NCBI RefSeq assembly: GCF_000473065.1
Contig: NZ_AXAZ01000010.1
Span: forward strand, 1-64,000
Source of the DNA: Bradyrhizobium sp. WSM1743
Lineage (GTDB): Bacteria > Pseudomonadota > Alphaproteobacteria > Rhizobiales > Xanthobacteraceae
Direction of reading: 5' to 3'
Length of the DNA stretch: 64,000 nt
Below, in pieces: positions 58,895-64,000 of this stretch; within the stretch, counting starts at the first letter, position 1; every line of letters begins with the position of its first letter. The position numbers and the translations under genes are program-made. Under the pieces are notes generated by a model, which was given only the letters and a program-made list of their open reading frames with translations, was not told where the DNA came from and searched no databases.

Positions 58895-60502
58895 CTAACG
58901 CTTGGCGACGCGTCGACGGACCGCCAGGAGCACGGCCACCGCGACGAGCATGGCTGCGGGCGCATCACCCACCCGTGCATAGACGGTCGGTGGGATCGCG
59001 GCCGGCAGGTTTGCATCCAAAATGCCTTCGATGCCGAGACCGAGGCTCGCGACCGTGCGCCCGACCGGATCGATCACCGCGGAGATGCCGGTATTGGCGG
59101 AGCGGACCAGCGGCAATCCGAGCTCGATCGCGCGCATCCGCGACTGCTCCAGATGCTGATAGGGGCCGGTCGAGATGCCGAACCAGCCGTCATTGGTGAG
59201 GTTCACGATCCAGCCCGGACGTTCGTTGCGTCCACCCACTTCGCCGGGAAAGATGGCCTCGTAGCAGATCAGCGGCAGCGCGGGCGGTGCACTGGGTACC
59301 GGCAGCGCATGCCGCACGGTGCCGGGAATGAAGCCGCCGCGCACACGCGTCAGTTGCTCGAAGCCGAGCTTCTCCATCAGCGCCTGGTAGGGGAGAAATT
59401 CTCCGAACGGTACCAGATGCAGCTTGTCGTACACTGCGAGCACGCTGCCGTCGTGGTCGATCACGTAGATCGAGTTGTAGGCGCGCGTGATCGGCGTGCC
59501 CCGCGGCAGGTCGGGCGCACGGACCGACCCCGTGATCAGCACGGTGCCCTTCGGCAGGAGGTCCGCGATTTGCGCCATCGCGTCGGCTTCGCGGGTCAGG
59601 AAGAACGGAAAGGCGGATTCCGGCCAGATCAGGATGGTGGCATCGCGCACGCCGGTCGATTGCGGGCCGGAGGAGCGGTCCGACAGCGCGAGATAGGTCT
59701 TCATCACCTCCGCCTTGGCGGCGTAGTTGAATTTCGCGTCCTGCTGCAGGTTCGGCTGCATCAAGCGCAGCTTGGCGCCTGATACCATGGTGGTCGGATA
59801 CAGCGACAGGCGGATTGCGCCGAAGATGTCCATGGCAATCAAGAGCGCGACGGCGGCGGCCGGCGCGCGCCATTGCAGGAGGCGGTCGGGCGTGCGGTCG
59901 ATCAGCGTCGCGGGGCTTGCGAAGATCGCAACCGTCAGGAACGTCATGCCCCACAGGCCGATCAGCGAGGCCGTCTGCGCCAGCGGCAGTGGCTCGGAGA
60001 GCGCATAGCCGAACGCGTTCCAGGGAAAGCCGGTCAGTGCATGACCGCGCAGCCATTCGCTGATGGTGAGGCTCGCCGCGAGCGCCAGCACGCGCGTGGC
60101 GTTCTTGGTCCAGAGCAGGCGCGCCAGCGCAAAACCGATCGCCGTGAAGATCGACAAATAGGCCGGCAGGCCCAGCACGGCGAACGGCGTCAGCCAGGCG
60201 AACATGTCGGCGTCGACGAAGAAGGCGTAGCCGATCCAGTAGAGGCCGGGGACGAAATAGCCGAGCCCGAACCAGTAGCCGGTCAGTGCCGCGGCAGGAA
60301 CGCCGCCAAAGCGTCCGCCGCCGGCGCCGTCGATCAGCCAGACCAGCACCGGGAAGGTGACGAACAGCACCGGGAACAGATTGAACGGCGCCAGCGCCAG
60401 CACCGACAACGCCCCCGCCGCCATGGCGATAACGGCGCGCTGCCATCCCCAGGTGAGGATGATGGCAAGCGCAATCTGCCGAAGTCGCTGCGATGGACTC
60501 AC
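58895..60502 (-). CDS. lnt: Apolipoprotein N-acyltransferase
   Basis: Adds the third acyl chain to lipoproteins at the inner membrane. The 535-residue product has about six to seven N-terminal membrane segments, then a nitrilase domain with catalytic Glu in WPESAFPFF, Lys in YDKLHLVPFGEFLPY and Cys in ICYEAIFPGE, and a C-terminal membrane segment. The ATG overlaps the corC stop by 4 bp. Gene order miaB-phoH-ybeY-corC-lnt is conserved in proteobacteria. Confidence 0.95.
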   Translation of the reverse strand: MSPSQRLRQIALAIILTWGWQRAVIAMAAGALSVLALAPFNLFPVLFVTFPVLVWLIDGAGGGRFGGVPAAALTGYWFGLGYFVPGLYWIGYAFFVDADMFAWLTPFAVLGLPAYLSIFTAIGFALARLLWTKNATRVLALAASLTISEWLRGHALTGFPWNAFGYALSEPLPLAQTASLIGLWGMTFLTVAIFASPATLIDRTPDRLLQWRAPAAAVALLIAMDIFGAIRLSLYPTTMVSGAKLRLMQPNLQQDAKFNYAAKAEVMKTYLALSDRSSGPQSTGVRDATILIWPESAFPFFLTREADAMAQIADLLPKGTVLITGSVRAPDLPRGTPITRAYNSIYVIDHDGSVLAVYDKLHLVPFGEFLPYQALMEKLGFEQLTRVRGGFIPGTVRHALPVPSAPPALPLICYEAIFPGEVGGRNERPGWIVNLTNDGWFGISTGPYQHLEQSRMRAIELGLPLVRSANTGISAVIDPVGRTVASLGLGIEGILDANLPAAIPPTVYARVGDAPAAMLVAVAVLLAVRRRVAKR

Positions 60503-61617
60503 TGCGGGCCGGCCCCGTCGCTCGGCGGCGGCGTGGGCGTGTCGCTGGCCGGCGGTTGTCCGCTCTCCGGCGTGGCCTCGCGGCGCCGGCTCTCGCGCTG
60601 GCTGCGCGGCGCCGGACGCTCCTTCCGCGTCGCGATGCGCAGCCGCTTGACGCGGCGCGGATCGGCATCGAGCACCTCGACCTCGTAGGTGCCCGGCCCG
60701 GAGATCACCTCGCCGCGCACCGGCAGACGCCCGACGAAGCTGACGAGATAGCCGCCCAGCGTCTCTACCTCCTCGCCGGCCTCGCCGGTGACGAAGTCTT
60801 CGCCGATCACCGAGCGGACGTCGTCGAGGCTGGCCCGGGCGTCGGCGATGAAGGCATTGTCGGGCAGGCGCACGATCGAGGGCGGCTCGTCGCTGTCGTG
60901 CTCGTCGTCGATCTCGCCGACGATCTGCTCGACGATGTCCTCGATCGAGACCAGCCCGTCGCTGCCGCCATATTCGTCGACCACCAGCGCCAGGTGGATG
61001 CGCGAGGCCTGCATCTGCGCGAGCAGGTCGATCGCCCGCATCGACGGCGGCACGTAGAGCAGCTTGCGGATGATGTGCGCGTCATGAAGCGGCAGCGCGA
61101 GATCGACCGCGCGCAGGTCGAGCCCGGCCGGCAGCGGCTTCTTGCGCTTGGTCTTGGTGGCTTCCGACACGCGGGCGCGTGAGGTCATGAAAGCGAGCAG
61201 GTCGCGGATGTGGACGATGCCGACGGGATCGTCGAGCGTCTCGTTGAAGACCACGAGGCGGGAATGGCCCGCGCTCTCGAAGCGGTCCATCAATTCCCCG
61301 AGGGGGATATCGCGTTTCACCGCGACGATGTCGGCGCGATGCACCATGACGTCGGCGATACGGCGCTCGTGCAGGCTGAGGATGTTGCGCAGCATGGTGC
61401 GCTCGACCGCCGAGAAGCCGGTGTCGTCGGGTGTCGTCGCATCCAGCACGACCTGCAGGTCGTCGCGGACCGATCCCGCCTTCCAGCCGAACAGCGTCCG
61501 GATGGCGCGCAGCAGCCAATTGTCCGCGGTCGGGCGCATCACCTCGCCTTGTGTCACCACGGCCGGCAGATTGGCCGTGCTGCGCGGATTATCTTGGATC
61601 GGATCGGAATCCGGCAT
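60499..61617 (-). CDS. corC: CBS-domain transporter-associated protein CorC/HlyC
   Basis: A 372-residue cytoplasmic protein with two CBS domains (about 105-235; MVHRADIVAVKRDIPLGELMDRF, PVGIVHIRDLLAFM, VDEYGGSDGLVSIEDIVEQIVGEI) and a CorC_HlyC domain (about 255-335, DVRSVIGEDFVTGEAGEEVETLGGYL). A Pro/Arg/Ser-rich tail follows. It may act in magnesium or cobalt efflux or in membrane homeostasis next to lnt. ATG 61617 is used, two bases from the ybeY stop; the frame is open to 61680. Confidence 0.9.
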   Translation of the reverse strand: MPDSDPIQDNPRSTANLPAVVTQGEVMRPTADNWLLRAIRTLFGWKAGSVRDDLQVVLDATTPDDTGFSAVERTMLRNILSLHERRIADVMVHRADIVAVKRDIPLGELMDRFESAGHSRLVVFNETLDDPVGIVHIRDLLAFMTSRARVSEATKTKRKKPLPAGLDLRAVDLALPLHDAHIIRKLLYVPPSMRAIDLLAQMQASRIHLALVVDEYGGSDGLVSIEDIVEQIVGEIDDEHDSDEPPSIVRLPDNAFIADARASLDDVRSVIGEDFVTGEAGEEVETLGGYLVSFVGRLPVRGEVISGPGTYEVEVLDADPRRVKRLRIATRKERPAPRSQRESRRREATPESGQPPASDTPTPPPSDGAGPQ

Positions 61618-61618
61618 C

Positions 61619-62128
61619 TCAATGCGTCCCCGGGCGGTCTGCATAGGGATCGGGTATGCCGAGATGAGCCAGGATCTCACGTTCGAGCGCTTCCATCTCC
61701 TCGGCGTCGCCGTCGTTCTCGTGGTCGTAACCGATCAGGTGCAGGAACCCATGCACGGCGAGATGGCTCAAATGGTGGTCGAACGGCTTTTGTTCCTCGT
61801 CCGCCTCGCGCCGCATGGTCTCATAGGCGATCGCGATATCCCCGAGCATGCGCGGCGCATCGCCCGGTTTCCATTCGCCTTCCGGCTGCAGCGCGGGGAA
61901 CGAGAGCACGTTGGTCGGCTTGTCGATACCGCGCCAGTTGTTGTTGAGGGCACGGATGCCGGCGTCATCGGTCAGCATCACAGCCACTTCCGCGTCGGCA
62001 ACGTCTTCATCGACGCTCTCGGCGGCGGCCGCCACGGCGCGCTGGATCACGGATTCGGAATTCGGCTCGCGCTGCCAGCAATCGGCGACGACGAGGACCT
62101 CGGTCATGGGAAGGTTGGGATGGGACAT
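61619..62128 (-). CDS. ybeY: Endoribonuclease YbeY
   Basis: A zinc-dependent RNase for 16S 3' maturation and ribosome quality control. The 169-residue product has the H-x3-H-x5-H motif in SHLAVHGFLHLIGYDH (His126, His130, His136), the conserved Arg in NNNWRGIDKPTNVLSFP, and GDIAIAYE. It lies in the miaB-phoH-ybeY-corC-lnt order. An in-frame ATG seven codons in is possible; neither start has a strong ribosome site. Confidence 0.95.
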   Translation of the reverse strand: MSHPNLPMTEVLVVADCWQREPNSESVIQRAVAAAAESVDEDVADAEVAVMLTDDAGIRALNNNWRGIDKPTNVLSFPALQPEGEWKPGDAPRMLGDIAIAYETMRREADEEQKPFDHHLSHLAVHGFLHLIGYDHENDGDAEEMEALEREILAHLGIPDPYADRPGTH

Positions 62129-62186
62129 TGTGTTGTCTGGGACGAAGGGCGCCGTGTTCGCGCCCTCTGGGTCCGGTGTTGCCTCG

Positions 62187-63242
62187 TCAGGATTGACCGG
62201 TGGCCGGCCGCTGCGGCGGCCCTTCGTAGGCGGCGACGATCCGCGCCACGAGTTCGTGGCGGATCACGTCCTCGGCCTTGAAATGAACCTGGGCAATGCC
62301 CTCGACACCGTTCAAAAGGCGGGTCGCCTCGGCCAAGCCCGAGGTTTGGCCGTGCGGCAGGTCGATCTGCGAGGGATCGCCTGTCACGATCATGCGGCTG
62401 TTCTCGCCGAGACGCGTCAGGAACATCTTCATCTGCATCGAGGTGGTGTTCTGGGCTTCGTCCAGGATGATGGCGGCGTTGGTGAGCGTGCGGCCGCGCA
62501 TGAACGCGAGCGGCGCGATCTCGATCTCGCCGGTCTGGAGCGCACGCTCGACGATGCGCGCATCCATGAGGTCGTAGAGCGCATCATAGATCGGCCGCAG
62601 ATAAGGATCGACCTTTTCGCGGAGATCGCCGGGCAGGAAGCCGAGCCGCTCGCCGGCTTCCACCGCCGGGCGCGACAGGATGATGCGATCGACCTCCTTG
62701 CGCTCGAACAGCTGCGCGGCATGGGCGACGGCGAGCCAGGTCTTGCCGGTGCCGGCGGGGCCGATGCCGAACACCAGCTCGTGCCGCTTCAGCGCGCGGA
62801 TGTAGGAGTCCTGCGCGGCCGTGCGCGCGCGCACGGGGCGTTTGCGCAAATTGATGCTGTCGAAGGTCGATTTGGCCGTTTTCGCGTCGAACTCGAACAG
62901 CGAGCCCTGCGCGATCACGGCGCGGATCGCGCCTTCCACCTCGCCCTGGTCGAGATCCTGGCCCTTCACGGCCTGCGAGTAGAGCATCTCCAGTACGCGG
63001 CGCGCGGCGTCGCAGCCGTCGCGGGTGCCGCCGATGGTGATGTGGTTGCCCTTGGAATCGACGACCACGCCGAGCCGCCGTTCGATCTGCGCCAGATGCT
63101 GGCCGTACGGGCCGACCAGCGCGGAAGCGGCGCGGTTGTCGTCGAAGTCGATGACGACCTGGGTCTCGGGCGGAACTTGCATGTCGCGGTCAAATTTGCG
63201 GCTGGGAGCGAACGAAGACGAATCCGATGCGCTTTTTGGCAA
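62187..63242 (-). CDS. ybeZ: PhoH-like ATPase (YbeZ)
   Basis: A 351-residue PhoH-family ATPase that is thought to work with YbeY in RNA metabolism. A KH-like N-terminal part (QVVIDFDDNRAASALVGPYGQHLAQIERRLGV) precedes Walker A GPAGTGKTWLAV and Walker B AAIILDEAQNTT, with VTGDPSQIDLP after it. The start is uncertain: TTG 63242 (GGAG about 14 bases upstream) lies just after the miaB stop, while the open frame reaches a GTG at 63290 inside miaB. Confidence 0.88.
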   Translation of the reverse strand: MPKSASDSSSFAPSRKFDRDMQVPPETQVVIDFDDNRAASALVGPYGQHLAQIERRLGVVVDSKGNHITIGGTRDGCDAARRVLEMLYSQAVKGQDLDQGEVEGAIRAVIAQGSLFEFDAKTAKSTFDSINLRKRPVRARTAAQDSYIRALKRHELVFGIGPAGTGKTWLAVAHAAQLFERKEVDRIILSRPAVEAGERLGFLPGDLREKVDPYLRPIYDALYDLMDARIVERALQTGEIEIAPLAFMRGRTLTNAAIILDEAQNTTSMQMKMFLTRLGENSRMIVTGDPSQIDLPHGQTSGLAEATRLLNGVEGIAQVHFKAEDVIRHELVARIVAAYEGPPQRPATGQS

Positions 63243-63246
63243 GGGT

Positions 63247-64000
63247 TCAGGCTCCAGTGGCTTGCGATAAAGCGGGCTCGCGCGCGCCACGCGGCGTCAC
63301 GAGCTCGCCGAGAAAACTGTAGCGCTCGAGGCTGTCGATGCGGACCGGCAGGATCTGTCCGATGATGTCGGGCGAAGCCATCACATGGGCGGGCTGGAGG
63401 TAGGCGGTGCGGCCCACGATCTGGCCCTCCTTGCGCTCCGGACGCTCGAACAGCACGTCGACCGTTGAGCCAATCGCGGCCTGGTTGAAGGCCGATTGCT
63501 GGCTGTCGATCAGTTCCTGGAGCCGCTCCAATCGCTGGTCCATCTCGGCGGGGGACACCGTCTCCTGCATGTCCGCGGCCGGCGTTCCCGGCCGGGCGGA
63601 GTATTTGAACGAATAGGCCGCAGCGTAGCCGATTTGCGTGACAAGCGCGAGGGTGGCGAGAAAATCTTGCTCGCTTTCGCCGGGGAAGCCGACGATAAAA
63701 TCTGATGAAAAAGCAATGTCCTGGCGTGCGGTACGGAAACGGTCGATGACACGCCGGTAATCATCGGCGGTATGTTTGCGGTTCATGGCCGCGAGAATCC
63801 GGTCCGAGCCCGATTGCACCGGCAGGTGCACGAACGGCATCAGGGCACCGAGATCGCGATGGGCCGCAATCAGGCTGTCATCGACGTCGCGGGGGTGGCT
63901 GGTCGAATAGCGCAGCCGCGCGATCCCCGGAATTGTCGCCAGATGTTCGAGCAACCGGCCGAGCGGCCAGATTTTTCCGTCCGGCCCGTCGCCGTGATAG
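63247..64000 (-). CDS. miaB: tRNA-2-methylthio-N6-dimethylallyladenosine synthase MiaB, C-terminal part
   Basis: A radical-SAM enzyme that methylthiolates i6A37 in tRNAs. The window holds about 250 C-terminal residues, open to the edge: a stretch ending in [67 protein letters not shown], and a C-terminal TRAM domain ([40 protein letters not shown]). The radical-SAM CxxxCxxC cluster is outside. It heads the miaB-phoH-ybeY-corC-lnt run. Confidence 0.93.
   Translation of the reverse strand, partial: YHGDGPDGKIWPLGRLLEHLATIPGIARLRYSTSHPRDVDDSLIAAHRDLGALMPFVHLPVQSGSDRILAAMNRKHTADDYRRVIDRFRTARQDIAFSSDFIVGFPGESEQDFLATLALVTQIGYAAAYSFKYSARPGTPAADMQETVSPAEMDQRLERLQELIDSQQSAFNQAAIGSTVDVLFERPERKEGQIVGRTAYLQPAHVMASPDIIGQILPVRIDSLERYSFLGELVTPRGAREPALSQATGA

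Overview
This is a GC-rich, gene-dense chromosomal segment of an alphaproteobacterium, almost certainly Bradyrhizobium (Nitrobacteraceae). The best markers are a 163-residue Irr regulator with a GCPWHDVN haem motif and an HHH motif, the irr-fabA-fabB-fabI block, a DivL-type cell-cycle kinase, and several families of short palindromic repeats typical of Bradyrhizobium intergenic DNA. The species cannot be fixed from the sequence. No rRNA, tRNA, CRISPR array, phage or plasmid region was seen; apart from a group II intron tail at the left edge this is core genome.

Layout. 1-282: 3' end of a group II intron. 632-7811 (+): sppA, ihfB, a LapA-like membrane protein, then trpF-trpB-trpA-accD-folC with several 4-bp start/stop overlaps. 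7954-8694 (+): metallophosphoesterase. 8843-22590 (-): ATP-dependent DNA ligase, trxA, addA, addB, murU, a PilZ protein, a tsaE-amgK fusion and divL. 22969-27264 (-): dut, coaBC, ubiB, ubiE; divergent mutM follows at 27346. 28495-34301: orphan ParA ATPase, degenerate trypsin-like secreted protein, MoeB/ThiF protein, DUF3303 protein, 2-hydroxyacid dehydrogenase, secreted SH3 protein. 34479-38045: irr (-) and fabA, fabB, fabI (+). 38042-40966 (-): GST, two tandem secreted paralogues of unknown function, a GNAT acetyltransferase. 40974-44179: divergent oxyR/katG. 44375-54769 (-): the translation and RNA-decay block in transcription order rimP, nusA, ylxR, infB, rbfA, truB, rpsO, pnp. 55127-64000: DUF2336 protein (+), then on the minus strand miaB, phoH, ybeY, corC, lnt, a PraR/PhrR-like regulator, an M20 peptidase and trmB.

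How the genes work together. Tryptophan synthesis, malonyl-CoA formation and folate polyglutamylation are translationally coupled on the left. The divL-to-trxA run joins cell-cycle signalling (a tyrosine replaces histidine in the DivL H-box), cell-wall sugar recycling (AmgK plus MurU), tRNA t6A modification (TsaE) and double-strand break repair (AddAB). The irr/fab block puts iron regulation next to unsaturated fatty-acid synthesis. The rimP-to-pnp block has a well-formed promoter, an early terminator in the rimP leader and a long pnp leader hairpin, which suggests RNA-level feedback at both ends.

The most unusual find is coaBC. A FitA-like ribbon-helix-helix DNA-binding domain is fused in frame to the N-terminus of the CoA-biosynthesis enzyme. 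Directly upstream lie two 17-bp palindromes whose half-sites match the FitA operator half-site I remember (TGATAGC/GCTATCA). This predicts a biosynthetic enzyme that represses its own promoter.
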